A DNA stretch of 64,000 bases from Arthrobacter sp. M4 (GCF_020251205.1 NZ_JAIWYX010000008.1:186001-250000), one strand, 5' to 3'; shown: positions 34,176-44,480, counted from the stretch's first letter. Notes: a model not told the origin generated them from the sequence alone. Program-made: numbers and translations.

Positions 34176-35573
34176 ATGTCACAGTCGATCGCCGCCCACC
34201 CCGACCGGCTCCTGCCCGCTGATCCCGGAACGCGCAGCATCGCGCGCTCCCTGCTGGAGCGCGTCCAGGACCTTCCGATTCTGTCCCCGCACGGTCACGT
34301 TGATGCCGCAGTCATTGAGCACAACACGCCGTTCCCTGATCCGGCGGCGCTCCTGGTCACCCCGGACCACTACGTCACCCGCCTGATCCATGCCTCGGGC
34401 GTCCCCATGGACAGGCTTCGGCCGGAAAATGCCACCCCGCGGGAGATCTGGCGGACCTTCTGTGAGGCCTGGCCGCTTTTCGACGGCACCGCCTCCGGCT
34501 ACTGGCTCCGTACACAGTTCGACGGCGTTTTTGGCCTCCAGCAGGAACTGGGCCCGGAAACGGCGGACTCAAGCTTTGACGCAATCTCGGCCCGCCTGTC
34601 CGAGCCGGGTTTCCGCCCCCGCGAACTCTTCAAGGACTTCAATATCGAGGTGCTTGCCACCACGGACGATCCCTTGGACAGCCTGTCCAGCCACCACGCG
34701 ATCGCAAACGATGCAGCCTTCCACGGGCGCGTCCTGCCCACTTTCCGGCCGGACGCCTACATCAACATCGCCAACCCCGCCTGGGCCAGCAACGTTGAGC
34801 GCCTGATCGAGTCGGCCGGAGACGGAGCCACCGGCTACCGCGGTTACATCACCGCTCTGGAAAACCGTCGCCGCTACTTCGTGGAGCACGGCGCCGTGTC
34901 CGCGGACCACGGCGTACGCACTCCATTGACGCTCAAGCTGGACGAGGCCGAGGCCCAGCGCCTCTTCGAGCACGCCCTCAGCGGCAACGCCACGCCTCAG
35001 GACCGGGACGTCTTCGAAGCCCACATGATGTACCAAATGGCCCGCATGTCCGTGGCGGACGGCTTGGTCATGACGATCCACCCGGGTTCGTTCCGGAACC
35101 ACCACGAGCCCACGTTCAAGGCCTTCGGCGCAGACACCGGCCACGACATCCCGTTCGCCGTCAATTACACCGAAGCCATCCGGCCCTTGCTGCAGGACTT
35201 TGGCACGGCCAAGGACTTCCACCTGGTCCTCTTCACCTTGGATGAGACGGTGTTCTCCCGCGAACTTGCCCCGCTGGCCGGCTTCTATCCCTCGGTGTAC
35301 CTCGGCGCACCATGGTGGTTCCTCGACGCACCGGATGCCATGCTCCGCTTCCGCTCGGCCGTCACGGAAACTGCCGGGTTCTCGCGCTCGTCCGGCTTCA
35401 TCGACGACACCCGCGCATTCTGTTCCATCCCTGCCCGCCACGACGCATCCCGCCGAATCGAAGCCTCATTCCTGGCCCGCCTGGTTGCCGAACACAGGAT
35501 CAGCGAGGAGCGCGCCCACGAGTTGATCGTGGACATCGTGGACTCCGCGCCGCGGCGGGTGTTCAAGCTATGA
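34176..35573 (+). CDS. uxaC: Glucuronate isomerase
   Basis: 465 residues, family length about 470. Motifs of the UxaC amidohydrolase-like fold: LPILSPHGHVDAAVIEHNTPF near the N-terminus (metal His pair), LLVTPDHYVTRLIHASGVPMDRL, EVLATTDDPLDSLSSHHAI, the MVMTIHPGSFRNHHEPTF region (here GLVMTIHPGS), and the C-terminal GGAPWWF-like LGAPWWFLDAPDAMLRFR segment. It converts D-glucuronate to D-fructuronate (or galacturonate to tagaturonate). The stop overlaps the ATG of the next gene. A shared LacI-type operator lies just upstream. Confidence 0.95.
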   Translation: MSQSIAAHPDRLLPADPGTRSIARSLLERVQDLPILSPHGHVDAAVIEHNTPFPDPAALLVTPDHYVTRLIHASGVPMDRLRPENATPREIWRTFCEAWPLFDGTASGYWLRTQFDGVFGLQQELGPETADSSFDAISARLSEPGFRPRELFKDFNIEVLATTDDPLDSLSSHHAIANDAAFHGRVLPTFRPDAYINIANPAWASNVERLIESAGDGATGYRGYITALENRRRYFVEHGAVSADHGVRTPLTLKLDEAEAQRLFEHALSGNATPQDRDVFEAHMMYQMARMSVADGLVMTIHPGSFRNHHEPTFKAFGADTGHDIPFAVNYTEAIRPLLQDFGTAKDFHLVLFTLDETVFSRELAPLAGFYPSVYLGAPWWFLDAPDAMLRFRSAVTETAGFSRSSGFIDDTRAFCSIPARHDASRRIEASFLARLVAEHRISEERAHELIVDIVDSAPRRVFKL

Positions 35574-36997
35574 GCTCGGCCGTACATCAGAATGGTGCGA
35601 ACCTCCGGACGGCTACGCTGCCGCGGCTTGGCAGCTCCCAGCGGACGGCTCCCAAGCCCCCGGTCCGCATTGTCCACCTCGGCCTCGGCGCCTTCCACCG
35701 CTCCCACCAGGCCTGGTATACGCAGCATGCGGGCGACGCGGCCGAGTGGGGTATTGCCGCGTTCACAGGCCGCCGGCCGGACGCCGCCGTTGCGTTGGCG
35801 GAGCAGGACGGCCTGTACACCGTCGTCGAACGCTCCGACTCAGGCGACACCTTTGAGCTGATCACCAGCATCGTCGAGGCAGTGGACGGCGCCGACGTCG
35901 GCCGGCTCGCCGAACTGCTCGCCGCGCCCGCCACTGCCGTCGTTACCTTGACCATCACGGAGGCCGGATACGGCCTCGGCCGCGACGGCGAACTGGACAC
36001 CTCGGCACCGGCCGTCGCCAGTGACATCGCGGAGTTGGGAAAGCCCGACGTCGGCACACCCTCCACGCCGCTGGGTCGCCTCGTCTTGGGGCTGGCAGCC
36101 CGACGGTCCGCAGGAAACGGGCCAATCGCCGTCGTCTGTTGTGACAACCTGGCCGACAACGGCGCGGTGGCGCGGCGGGCGGTGCTGGGGATGGCTCACG
36201 CCGTCGACGCAGGCTTGGCCGACTGGATCGGCGCGAACGCCAGCTTCGTCAGCACCTCGGTTGACCGGATCACTCCGCGAACCACGCCTTCCGACGTCGA
36301 TGCCGTATCAGCCGCGTGTGGCTACCTTGACGAATCGCCCGTGGTGACCGAACCCTTCCGCAACTGGGTCCTGAGTGGCGACTTTCCCGCCGGTCGGCCG
36401 CAATGGGAAGATGCCGGGGCAATGTTCGTGGCGGAGATCGAGCCGTACGAAAACCGGAAGCTCTGGCTTCTCAATGGCGCGCATTCCCTGCTGGCTTATG
36501 CCGGGCGGCTTCGTGGGCACGCCACCGTGGCCGAGGCTCTTGCGGACACGAAATGCCGTGCCGCCGTGGAGGCCTTTTGGGACGAGGCGGCGGAGCACCT
36601 CACAACCCCCGGTTTGGACATTCCCGCATACCGGGCGGCGCTGCTGGAGCGGTTCGGTAATTCTAGGATCGCCCATCATTTGTCACAGATTGCCATGGAC
36701 GGCAGCACCAAGCTCAGGCTGCGGGCTCTTCCGGTCCTGCAAGCTGAGCGGGCCGCCGGGCGAACGGGTGAGGGAGCGGCGCGAATGATCGCCGCCTGGA
36801 TGGACTATGTCTCAGCCACTGTTGCAGCGTCGGAAGAATTGGCCGATCCACTTGCTGACGAGGCCGCCCGCACGGCGGCTCTGCCGGTATCTGAGCGCGT
36901 GCCGGGCTTGTTGCGGCTCCTGGATCCACAGTTGGCCGATGACATGGGCGTGACGTCGCTGGTGGTGGGCCTGCTGGGCACTTTCACTGATCGCTAG
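35570..36997 (+). CDS. uxuB: Mannitol dehydrogenase-family protein, probable fructuronate reductase
   Basis: 475 residues from the ATG at 35570 in an ATGA overlap with uxaC. N-terminal Rossmann domain PVRIVHLGLGAFHRSHQAWYTQ, then GPIAVVCCDNLADNGAVARRAVL and VSTSVDRITPRTTP, and the C-terminal catalytic segment YENRKLWLLNGAHSLLAYAGRLRG with the Lys, Asn and His of the polyol-specific long-chain dehydrogenases. In this context it should reduce D-fructuronate to D-mannonate with NADH, between UxaC and the mannonate dehydratase. Tagaturonate reductase activity is the alternative. Confidence 0.9.
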   Translation: MSSAVHQNGANLRTATLPRLGSSQRTAPKPPVRIVHLGLGAFHRSHQAWYTQHAGDAAEWGIAAFTGRRPDAAVALAEQDGLYTVVERSDSGDTFELITSIVEAVDGADVGRLAELLAAPATAVVTLTITEAGYGLGRDGELDTSAPAVASDIAELGKPDVGTPSTPLGRLVLGLAARRSAGNGPIAVVCCDNLADNGAVARRAVLGMAHAVDAGLADWIGANASFVSTSVDRITPRTTPSDVDAVSAACGYLDESPVVTEPFRNWVLSGDFPAGRPQWEDAGAMFVAEIEPYENRKLWLLNGAHSLLAYAGRLRGHATVAEALADTKCRAAVEAFWDEAAEHLTTPGLDIPAYRAALLERFGNSRIAHHLSQIAMDGSTKLRLRALPVLQAERAAGRTGEGAARMIAAWMDYVSATVAASEELADPLADEAARTAALPVSERVPGLLRLLDPQLADDMGVTSLVVGLLGTFTDR

Positions 36998-37074
36998 TTT
37001 GCGGGCCTGGTCCACATGAAGGACCAGGCCCCGCTTCCTTAAGGTGCGGGAACCGACGATTGGAAATCTCTGGA

Positions 37075-37099
37075 TGGCAAGTTTTGGCAACCGATTGCC
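37075..37099. promoter_or_regulatory. LacI-type operator, site C (upstream of uidA)
   Basis: TGGCAAGTTT followed directly by TGGCAACCGATTGCC. It differs from site B at only two positions. It ends 102 bases before the uidA ATG, a spacing similar to site A and the ABC operon (90 bases). Confidence 0.78.
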
Positions 37100-37201
37100 G
37101 CATCGTTGCCAGCATGTCTACACTGGCATCAGATTCACCCCGTGGACTGATCCAACCGGCAACGCCGCCCAGCCCGCAACGACGCGTAAGGACTCCCACC
37201 A

Positions 37202-39004
37202 ATGCTTAAGCCCCAAGCGACTGCCACCCGCGAACTGGTCAACCTCGACGGCCTGTACGCCTTCAAAGTGGACGTAGACCGCACTGGCCACCAGGACGAA
37301 TGGTTCAAGAAGCCGCTGGAGACAACCCTGGAAATGGGTGTTCCAGCCAGCTACAACGACGTCTTCGCGGACAAGTCCATCCGTGACCATGTTGGCTACG
37401 TCTGGTACCAGAGAGAAGTCCGCGTACCTCGCGGTTGGGCAGGGGAGCGGATCCACATTCGCCTGGATTCCGCTACCCACGAAGGCATGGTCTACGTCAA
37501 CGACGTCCTGGTGGCACAGCATGTCGGGGGCTACATGCCCTTCAGCGCCGACATCACGGACCATGTCTCCCCTGGCCGCACGTTCCGACTGACCATCGCG
37601 GTCAACAACGAGCTCACCCAGGCCACCATCCCGCCGGGCACGGTAACGGTGACCGAAGATGGCCGCCGCAAGCAGGGCTACATGCATGACTTCTACAACT
37701 ACGCCGGCCTCCACCGCAGTGTCTGGCTGTTCAGCACGCCCGGGGTCGCCATCGAGGACGTCACCGTGGTGACCGGCGTTGAAGGCACCGCCGGGACGGT
37801 GGAGTACAGCGCCGTCGTCGCTGGCGGTTCCGGCAGCGAGACCGTCACCGTCACGCTGTCGGATGCGGACGGCGTCGAAGTCGCCGCCGGGGACGGAAGC
37901 AACGGCACCCTGACCGTGCCCAACGCGATCCTGTGGAGGCCAGGGGCGGCCTACCTTTACCGGCTCACCATCGCCGTGAAGAACGACGACGGCACGCTGC
38001 TTGACGAGTACAGCCTTCCTGTGGGGATCCGTACGGTTGAGGTCCGCGGGAACAAGTTCCTGATCAACGCTGAACCGTTCTACTTCACGGGCTTCGGCAT
38101 GCATGAGGACCACATCACCATTGGCAAGGGCCACAACGCTGCGCAGATGGTGAACGATTTTGAGCTCCTCAAGTGGGTGGGCGCCAACTCGTTCCGGACG
38201 TCGCACTACCCGTACTCGGAGGAAGTCCTGGAGTACGCGGACCGTCACGGCATAGTTGTCATCAATGAAACCGCTGCCGTGGGGCTCAATGCAGGCTTCG
38301 CAAGCTTTTTCGGCGAAGGCCCCAAGTCCACGTACAGCGAAGAGTTTGTCAACGAAGACACCGCCGCCAACCATCGCCAGGCTATTTCGGAGCTCATTGC
38401 CCGGGACAAAAACCACCCCTCGGTGGTCATTTGGAGCATCGCCAACGAGCCAAACTCTTCCGAAGACGGCGCGCGGCCCTATTTCGCCCCATTGGCCGAA
38501 CTTGCCCGGAAGCTGGACCCCACCCGTCCCGTTGGTTTCGTCAACGTCATGATGGACCCTTTCGACAAGGACACCATTACGGACCTGTTCGACGTCATTA
38601 TGCTCAACCGCTACTACGGCTGGTACGTCAACACCGGAGACCTTCAGTCAGCGGAGAAGGCACTCGAGGCTGAGCTAAAGGGTTGGGAAGCCAAACATGG
38701 CAAGCCCATCATCATGACCGAATACGGTGCAGACACCATGCCCGGACTGCATTCCCTGTATGAGCAACCGTGGAGTGAGGAATTCCAATCGTCATTCCTG
38801 GACATGTTCCACCGCGTCCACGATCGCGTCGAGTCCGTCGTGGGCGAGCACGTCTGGAACTTTGCCGACTTCCAGACCTCCAACGGCATCATGCGCGTTG
38901 ACGGCAACAAGAAGGGTGCGTTCACCCGCGACCGCCGTCCCAAGTCCGCGGCCTTCGCCCTCCGCGAGCGCTGGACCCAGCTGGGCAGCAAGAAGCAAGG
39001 CTAA
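37202..39004 (+). CDS. uidA: Beta-glucuronidase (GH2)
   Basis: 600 residues; the E. coli enzyme has 603. Three GH2 domains are in order: N-terminal sugar-binding (WYQREVRVPRGWAGERIHIRLDSATHEGMVYVNDVLVAQHVGGYMPF), an immunoglobulin-like domain, and the TIM barrel. The acid/base Glu is residue 416 (WSIANEPNSSE) and the nucleophile residue 507 (IIMTEYGADT), close to E413 and E504 of E. coli. There is no signal peptide, so it acts inside the cell on glucuronides imported by the carrier encoded 11 bases downstream. It has its own LacI-type operator. Confidence 0.96.
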   Translation: MLKPQATATRELVNLDGLYAFKVDVDRTGHQDEWFKKPLETTLEMGVPASYNDVFADKSIRDHVGYVWYQREVRVPRGWAGERIHIRLDSATHEGMVYVNDVLVAQHVGGYMPFSADITDHVSPGRTFRLTIAVNNELTQATIPPGTVTVTEDGRRKQGYMHDFYNYAGLHRSVWLFSTPGVAIEDVTVVTGVEGTAGTVEYSAVVAGGSGSETVTVTLSDADGVEVAAGDGSNGTLTVPNAILWRPGAAYLYRLTIAVKNDDGTLLDEYSLPVGIRTVEVRGNKFLINAEPFYFTGFGMHEDHITIGKGHNAAQMVNDFELLKWVGANSFRTSHYPYSEEVLEYADRHGIVVINETAAVGLNAGFASFFGEGPKSTYSEEFVNEDTAANHRQAISELIARDKNHPSVVIWSIANEPNSSEDGARPYFAPLAELARKLDPTRPVGFVNVMMDPFDKDTITDLFDVIMLNRYYGWYVNTGDLQSAEKALEAELKGWEAKHGKPIIMTEYGADTMPGLHSLYEQPWSEEFQSSFLDMFHRVHDRVESVVGEHVWNFADFQTSNGIMRVDGNKKGAFTRDRRPKSAAFALRERWTQLGSKKQG

Positions 39005-39015
39005 AGGAACCCCGC

Positions 39016-40479
39016 ATGACCACACTGACAAAGCTCAGCAAGCGCAGCATCCTCGGCTACGGTGCCGGCGATGCCGCCAACAATCTCGCTTTCACCACTA
39101 CCACAATGTTCCTGTTGGTGTACTACACGGACGTCGCCGGGATTTCCGCCGCGGCTGCCGGAACGCTCTTCCTTATCGTCCGGATTTTTGATGCCTTCGC
39201 GGATATCTTTGCCGGACGGATGGTGGACCGGACGCACACCAAGCGCTGGGGCAAGTTCCGCCCCTTCATCCTCTTCGGTTCCCTGCCGCTGCTGGTGTTG
39301 AGCGCCCTGAACTTCCACATTCCCCAGCTCGGCGAATCAGGGACCTTGCTTTACGCGTACGTTGCCTACGCAGCCCTTGGCCTGGCCTATTCGCTGGTCA
39401 ACATCCCTTACGGTTCCATGGCGGCGTCCATGGCGCAGGATCCCAAGGAGCGTGCCAAGCTGGCGTCCGCCCGTACCGTCGGCGCACTGCTGGTGGGCTC
39501 GGTCCTCGGCATTTTCGTCGCCCCACTGCTGAAGGCCGGCACAGACCTTCAGCCGGTCTTCAGCACGGTGACCATCAGCTTCGTGGCGGTCGGATTCGTG
39601 CTTTACATGTTCACGTTCTTTACGGCCCGGGAACGCGTCCGCCGCGATGTCCCCAAGGTCTCCTTCAAGCAGAGCGTGGCGACCCTAAAAGGCAACAAGC
39701 CGCTGCTGATGCTGTGCGTTTCCTCGTTTGTGTTCCTTTCCGGCTCGCTGGCGCTGACCACCGTGCAGATCTACTACTTCCGCGACGTTCTCCACCATTT
39801 GGAACTTGTCCCGGTGCTTTCCATCGTCCAGTTGCTTCTCACCTTGGGGGCAGCGGCAGTCATGCCCGGCCTGGTGGCCCGCTTCGGCAAGCGCACCATC
39901 TATTTGGCCTCCGGACTGATGATGGCAATGGGCGGGGCTGTTGTGCTGTTCACCCCGCCGGCCATGCTGTGGCTCGGATTCACCGGTTTTGTCCTGGCGC
40001 TGTCAGGCATAAACGGCACGAACATCGTGGTATGGGCCCTCGAAGCGGACACTGTGGAATATGGCGAATGGAAGACCGGCGTTCGTTCCGAGGGGATCAT
40101 CTATTCCCTGTTCTCCTTCACTCGTAAGACCGGACAGGCCGTGGGTGGTGCGCTCGCCGGATACGCCATCGCGGCTGGCGGCTACAACGGCAAGGCAGCC
40201 CAGCAGACGGCCGAAGCCATCACCGGAATCCAGGTGGCGGCGGGCCTCATCCCTGCCGTCCTGGCGGTCTTGGCGATGGCGGTTATGGTGCGCTATAGCC
40301 TCACGGACAAGGTTCACGCCACCATGGTGGAAGAGATCCGCGCCCGCCGCACCCGTATTGACAAAGGCCGCGCCTTCGACGCCGGTTCGTCCGACGGCGG
40401 TTCCCCCGCCAGCGGCGTCGCTGACCGCGGCGCCGTTCAGCCGGCGTCGAACCCTCCGGCCGCAACTCCCACCGCCTAA
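39016..40479 (+). CDS. GPH-family sugar:cation symporter, probable glucuronide carrier (UidB-like)
   Basis: 487 residues, 12 membrane segments. N-terminal [38 protein letters not shown] and [38 protein letters not shown] are signatures of the glycoside-pentoside-hexuronide (MelB/UidB) transporters, with DxxxGxxxD and the cytosolic RWGKFRP loop. [39 protein letters not shown] is the second family motif. It probably imports beta-glucuronides with a cation for uidA. The C-terminal 50 residues are a Ser/Ala/Pro tail. Confidence 0.92.
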   Translation: MTTLTKLSKRSILGYGAGDAANNLAFTTTTMFLLVYYTDVAGISAAAAGTLFLIVRIFDAFADIFAGRMVDRTHTKRWGKFRPFILFGSLPLLVLSALNFHIPQLGESGTLLYAYVAYAALGLAYSLVNIPYGSMAASMAQDPKERAKLASARTVGALLVGSVLGIFVAPLLKAGTDLQPVFSTVTISFVAVGFVLYMFTFFTARERVRRDVPKVSFKQSVATLKGNKPLLMLCVSSFVFLSGSLALTTVQIYYFRDVLHHLELVPVLSIVQLLLTLGAAAVMPGLVARFGKRTIYLASGLMMAMGGAVVLFTPPAMLWLGFTGFVLALSGINGTNIVVWALEADTVEYGEWKTGVRSEGIIYSLFSFTRKTGQAVGGALAGYAIAAGGYNGKAAQQTAEAITGIQVAAGLIPAVLAVLAMAVMVRYSLTDKVHATMVEEIRARRTRIDKGRAFDAGSSDGGSPASGVADRGAVQPASNPPAATPTA

Positions 40480-40526
40480 GCCACGCAGACAAAGCGCAAC
40501 CAACCACCCAATCGAAAGGAACAGCA

Positions 40527-41756
40527 GTGAAGATCATTTCCGCGGAAGTGTTCGTGACCAGCCCCACCCGGAACTTCGTGACGCTGAAGATCACCACGGA
40601 GGATGGCATCACAGGCATCGGTGACGCCACGCTGAACGGCCGTGAGCTCGCCGTTGCTGCCTACCTGAAGGAACACGTTGCGCAGCTGCTTATTGGCAAG
40701 GACGCGCACCGCATCGAGGATACGTGGCAGTTCCTCTACCGTTCGGCGTATTGGCGCCGCGGGCCCGTGACCATGGCGGCGATTGCCGCCGTCGATATGG
40801 CCCTGTGGGACATCAAGGGAAAGGTTGCCGGGCTCCCGGTGTATCAGCTCCTGGGCGGTGCCTCACGGAATGGGCTGCGCGCGTATGGCCACGCCTCCGG
40901 CATGGACATCCCGTCCCTGTTTGACTCTATCCGTGAGCATTTGGAACTCGGTTACAAGTCCATCCGGGTGCAGACCGCCGTGCCCGGCATCAAAGCCGTC
41001 TACGGTGTTGCCGCGCAGACCCAGGCGTCGGGGGAGCGGTACGATTACGAACCCGCTGGCCGCGGCGCCTTCCCACTCGAGGAAGACTGGGACACGCGCG
41101 CATACCTGCGGCACCTGCCCACGGTGTTTGAGGCCGTGCGCAGCGAGTTCGGCCCGGAAATCCCGCTGCTGCATGACGGCCACCACCGCATGACACCCAT
41201 CCAGGCGGCCAAGCTCGGCAAGGCGCTTGAACCGTACGATCTCTTCTGGCTGGAAGACTGCACTCCTGCCGAGAACCAGGAGGCTTTGCGCCTGGTCCGC
41301 CAGCACACCACCACCCCGTTGGCCATCGGCGAAATCTTCAACACCGTGTTCGACTTCCAAGCCCTGATCAAGGAACAGCTGATCGATTACGTGCGTGCAG
41401 CATCCACGCACTTCGGCGGCATTTCCCCGCTGAAGAAGGTCATGGACTACGCGGCGCAGTACCAGGTGAAATCCGGTTTCCACGGGCCAACCGATATCTC
41501 CCCGGTGGGCTTCGCCGCGCAGCTGCACGTGGGCCTGGCCATCCACAACTACGGCATCCAGGAGTACATGCAGCACTCGGACAAGACCAACACCGTGTTC
41601 GAGCAGTCCATGACCTTTACCGACGGCTACCTGCACCCCGGTGACAAGCCCGGCCTGGGTGTCGAGTTCAACGAGGAAGCCGCGTTGTCGTTCCCGTACC
41701 AGCAGGCCTACCTGCCGTACAACCGCTTGGTGGATGGGACTGTGCACGACTGGTGA
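40527..41756 (+). CDS. manD: D-mannonate dehydratase (enolase superfamily)
   Basis: 409 residues. Enolase-superfamily capping domain then barrel with metal ligands D217 (LLHDGHHR), E243 ([11 protein letters not shown]) and E269 (AIGEIFN), and H319 in [24 protein letters not shown]. The pattern, including [11 protein letters not shown] and the GERYDYEP loop, matches ManD/RspA-type mannonate dehydratases rather than the UxuA family. It dehydrates D-mannonate to 2-keto-3-deoxygluconate, completing glucuronide conversion in this locus. It follows the carrier by 47 bp with a GAAAGGA site. Confidence 0.94.
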   Translation: MKIISAEVFVTSPTRNFVTLKITTEDGITGIGDATLNGRELAVAAYLKEHVAQLLIGKDAHRIEDTWQFLYRSAYWRRGPVTMAAIAAVDMALWDIKGKVAGLPVYQLLGGASRNGLRAYGHASGMDIPSLFDSIREHLELGYKSIRVQTAVPGIKAVYGVAAQTQASGERYDYEPAGRGAFPLEEDWDTRAYLRHLPTVFEAVRSEFGPEIPLLHDGHHRMTPIQAAKLGKALEPYDLFWLEDCTPAENQEALRLVRQHTTTPLAIGEIFNTVFDFQALIKEQLIDYVRAASTHFGGISPLKKVMDYAAQYQVKSGFHGPTDISPVGFAAQLHVGLAIHNYGIQEYMQHSDKTNTVFEQSMTFTDGYLHPGDKPGLGVEFNEEAALSFPYQQAYLPYNRLVDGTVHDW

Positions 41757-41783
41757 GTGGGTCTCGCCTTTAGAATGGAGACC

Positions 41784-42368
41784 ATGACTTCCCCCGCTGA
41801 CTCCGCAGTTGACATTGCCCCTGCCCGCGCCCGCCTTCTGGAGCTGATCAAGGAGCTGGCCGTGGTTCGCGGCAAGGTGACCCTGTCCAGCGGCGCCGAA
41901 GCCGACTACTACATCGACCTCCGCCGCATCACCTTGCACCACGAGGCCTCCAAGCTGGTAGGCCAGGTCATGCTGTCGCTGATCGACGACGCCGGCCTGG
42001 AGATCGAGGCGGCCGGCGGCCTCACCATGGGTGCTGATCCCGTCGGCACCGCCGTGATGCACGCGGCGTCCGACGCCGGGCGGGCAATTGACGCTTTTGT
42101 GGTCCGCAAGGCGCAGAAGTCTTACGGCATGGGCCGCCAGGTGGAAGGACCCTCGGTTGAGGGCCGCAACGTCGTGGTGCTGGAGGACACCTCGACGACG
42201 GGCGGCTCGGCGCTGACCGCCGTCGAGGGCGTTCGCAAAGCTGGCGGCAATGTGGTGGCGGTTGCCGTGATCGTCGACCGTAACACGGGCGCCAAGGAGA
42301 AGATCGAAGCCGAAGCTGGCGTTCCTTACCTGTACGCGTTCAGCAAGGACGAGCTGGGCCTGGACTAG
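41784..42368 (+). CDS. pyrE: Orotate phosphoribosyltransferase
   Basis: 194 residues from the ATG at 41784 (MTSPADSAVDIAPARARLLE) with a GGAG site; a GTG at 41757 and an ATG at 41775 are less likely. OPRT signatures: VTLSSGAEADYYIDLRRITLH, GGLTMGADPVGTAV, DAFVVRKAQKSYGMGRQVEG and the PRPP loop NVVVLEDTSTTGGSALTAVEGVRKAGG. It makes OMP in pyrimidine synthesis. It sits 27 bp after manD but is unrelated metabolically; a canonical terminator follows, so it may be read through from the glucuronide genes or have its own promoter. Confidence 0.95.
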   Translation: MTSPADSAVDIAPARARLLELIKELAVVRGKVTLSSGAEADYYIDLRRITLHHEASKLVGQVMLSLIDDAGLEIEAAGGLTMGADPVGTAVMHAASDAGRAIDAFVVRKAQKSYGMGRQVEGPSVEGRNVVVLEDTSTTGGSALTAVEGVRKAGGNVVAVAVIVDRNTGAKEKIEAEAGVPYLYAFSKDELGLD

Positions 42369-42378
42369 GAGCTTCTTG

Positions 42379-42424
42379 AGAAGCCGCTGCGCAGTACATT
42401 GTTCTGCGCAGCGGCTTCTTTTTT
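42379..42424 (+). terminator. Canonical rho-independent terminator after pyrE
   Basis: AGAAGCCGCTGCGCAG (42379-42394) pairs exactly with CTGCGCAGCGGCTTCT (42404-42419), 16-bp stem, 9-base loop, followed by TTTTT. Confidence 0.95.
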
Positions 42425-42506
42425 GTGCCGTGTGGAGCAGATCGGAACGTCCTTGTGGGCCTAATCTTGGCCGGACAACAAGTCCTCCTAGCGCCATGAG
42501 TGTTTG

Positions 42507-42538
42507 GCGGCCGCTCCGGAAGGAGCGGCCGCTGCTTT
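42507..42538 (+). terminator. Second hairpin before etfB
   Basis: GCGGCCGCTCC (42507-42517) pairs with GGAGCGGCCGC (42522-42532) around GGAA, followed by TGCTTTT. It could be a backup terminator or a boundary for a promoter of the etf operon. Confidence 0.6.
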
Positions 42539-42643
42539 TCCGGTGGCCTTGAGGCCGCCCCAGCGACACGAAAAAATCGACCCTACCTTGGCGGGCGCTG
42601 AGAAGGCAGACTGATCCTCATAGCCGACTCAAGGAGTGCATCA

Positions 42644-43423
42644 ATGAAGATCGTTGTCCTGGCAAAGCAGGTCCCTGATACCTGGTCAGATCGGAAACTG
42701 GACCTCGTTACAGGAATGTTGGACCGCGCCGCGTCAGATCCGGTTCCGGATGAAATCGGCGAGCGAGCCTTGGAAAACGCCTTGAGATATAAGGACGCCA
42801 ACCCGGATGCCGAAGTGGTTGTCTTGATGATGGGCCCAGAAGACACAAGCAAGTCCCTGCGCAAATTGCTGTCCATGGGAGCCGATTCCGCTGTCCTTGT
42901 AGAGGACCCTGCCCTCGTCGGTTCTGACATGGTCCAGACGGCGAGGGTCCTTGCCGCCGCCTTGCAAAAGATCGGCGCTGACCTGATCCTGGCGGGCAAC
43001 GAATCGACCGATGGGCGCGGGGGAGTGGTTCCTGCCATGGTCGCTGAACTCCTCGGGCTGCCGTTGCTGCCTGCCCTGGAGAACCTGGAGATAACGCCGG
43101 AGTTGGTGTCTGGTGTATGCCAGATTGACGGCGGGACGCTCGCCTTGGAGTCTCCGCTTCCTGCTGTGGTGTCCGTGACCGAGCGAACAGCCGATGCCCG
43201 CTTCCCGAATTTCAAAGGCATCATGCAGGCCAAAAAGAAGCCACTCGACACTTGGTCATTGGCCAATTTGGGAATTCAAGCAGGACCTGAGGCGGCCAGC
43301 GTGCGTTCGGTGATGGTTTCCGCCGTCGAGCGTCCCGCGAAGCAGTCCGGCCCCAAGATCACCGACGACGGCACGGCCGCCGAGCAGTTGGTGGACTTCT
43401 TGACCAGCAACAAACTCATCTAG
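42644..43423 (+). CDS. etfB: Electron transfer flavoprotein beta subunit
   Basis: 259 residues with MKIVVLAKQVPDTWSDRKLDL at the N-terminus, NALRYKDANPDAEVVVLMMGPEDTSKSLRKLLSMGADSAVLVED, DLILAGNESTDGRGGVVPAMVAELLGLP and the adenine/AMP-binding VTERTADARFPNFKGIMQAKKKPL signature. It forms a heterodimer with EtfA and accepts electrons from acyl-CoA and related dehydrogenases. ATG with an AAGGAG site eight bases upstream; 47 bp precede etfA. Confidence 0.96.
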   Translation: MKIVVLAKQVPDTWSDRKLDLVTGMLDRAASDPVPDEIGERALENALRYKDANPDAEVVVLMMGPEDTSKSLRKLLSMGADSAVLVEDPALVGSDMVQTARVLAAALQKIGADLILAGNESTDGRGGVVPAMVAELLGLPLLPALENLEITPELVSGVCQIDGGTLALESPLPAVVSVTERTADARFPNFKGIMQAKKKPLDTWSLANLGIQAGPEAASVRSVMVSAVERPAKQSGPKITDDGTAAEQLVDFLTSNKLI

Positions 43424-43470
43424 CGTCCGCCAGCCTGCTTCCTTGAACTTTCCAGAACCGAAGGATCCTC

Positions 43471-44445
43471 ATGGGTAACGTCCTTGTACTTATTGAAACC
43501 ACGCCTGACGGCGCATTGAAGTCTTCGTCCGCCGGTTTGCTGGGGGCAGCTTCCCTAATCGGTACTCCGGTTGCCGTAGTAGTGACCCCTCCTGGTGAGG
43601 GGGCAAACCTGGGTTCCGATCTAGGCCAGTTGGGCGCCGAACAGGTCTATATCGCCGAGTCCGCGACGCTCGCGATCGAACTTGGCAGCGCTGCCGTCGG
43701 CGCGCTGGCCGATGCCGTTGCGGCGTACTCGCCCGTTGCCGTGCTGCTCTCCAACACCAACGATTCCAAGGCCGTTGCCGGGAGGCTGGCAATTGTGGCG
43801 AACGGATCCGTGGCGGCCGACGCAGTGGGACTGCGCTTCGACGCCGACGAGGCCATCGCACAGCATTCAGTGTTCGGTGGTGATTTCACCAGCGAGTCCA
43901 CCGTTGAAGGTGGGCTGATGATCATCACCATCCGCCCTGGTGCCATCGACGCACGTGCCGAGGCCGTGGCAGACCCTGCCGTCACCCGTACACCGGTGGC
44001 AACCGTGACGGCTCCCGGCGCCAAAATCGTGGACGTGCAGCAATCCGCGGGCGAAACGGGCCGCCCTGCACTTCGCGGCGCCAAGACCGTGGTGTCCGGC
44101 GGACGTGGGTTGGGCTCCAAGGAGAACTTCGTCCTCGTGGAGCAACTGGCCGATGCCTTGGGAGCGGCCATTGGAGCATCGAGGGCCGCCGTGGATGCCG
44201 GCTACGTTCCACAGTCCTACCAGGTTGGCCAGACGGGCGTTTCGGTATCCCCGGAACTGTACATCGCGCTGGGCATCTCCGGCGCAATTCAGCACCGCGC
44301 GGGAATGCAGACGGCAAAGACCATCGTGGCGATTAACAAGGATGAAGACGCCCCAATCTTTGAGGTATCCGATTTCGGTATCGTCGGTGACGTATTCAAA
44401 GTTGTGCCCCAGCTAATCGAGGCCGTCAACGCGCGCCGCAGCTGA
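43471..44445 (+). CDS. etfA: Electron transfer flavoprotein alpha subunit
   Basis: 324 residues. The FAD-binding C-terminal domain is complete: [110 protein letters not shown], the standard EtfA/FixB block. It holds the catalytic FAD that relays electrons toward the respiratory chain. The gene is followed 35 bp later by a four-histidine membrane protein. Confidence 0.96.
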   Translation: MGNVLVLIETTPDGALKSSSAGLLGAASLIGTPVAVVVTPPGEGANLGSDLGQLGAEQVYIAESATLAIELGSAAVGALADAVAAYSPVAVLLSNTNDSKAVAGRLAIVANGSVAADAVGLRFDADEAIAQHSVFGGDFTSESTVEGGLMIITIRPGAIDARAEAVADPAVTRTPVATVTAPGAKIVDVQQSAGETGRPALRGAKTVVSGGRGLGSKENFVLVEQLADALGAAIGASRAAVDAGYVPQSYQVGQTGVSVSPELYIALGISGAIQHRAGMQTAKTIVAINKDEDAPIFEVSDFGIVGDVFKVVPQLIEAVNARRS

Positions 44446-44480
44446 GTGGGGTGTAGCTGAGCGAGAGAGGACCAGAGTCA

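Noticed and set aside
41771..41786. Leaderless pyrE start from the TAGAAT just before the ATG
   Set aside because: A GGAG ribosome site overlaps the same stretch and no -35 box is placed correctly, so the case is too weak.
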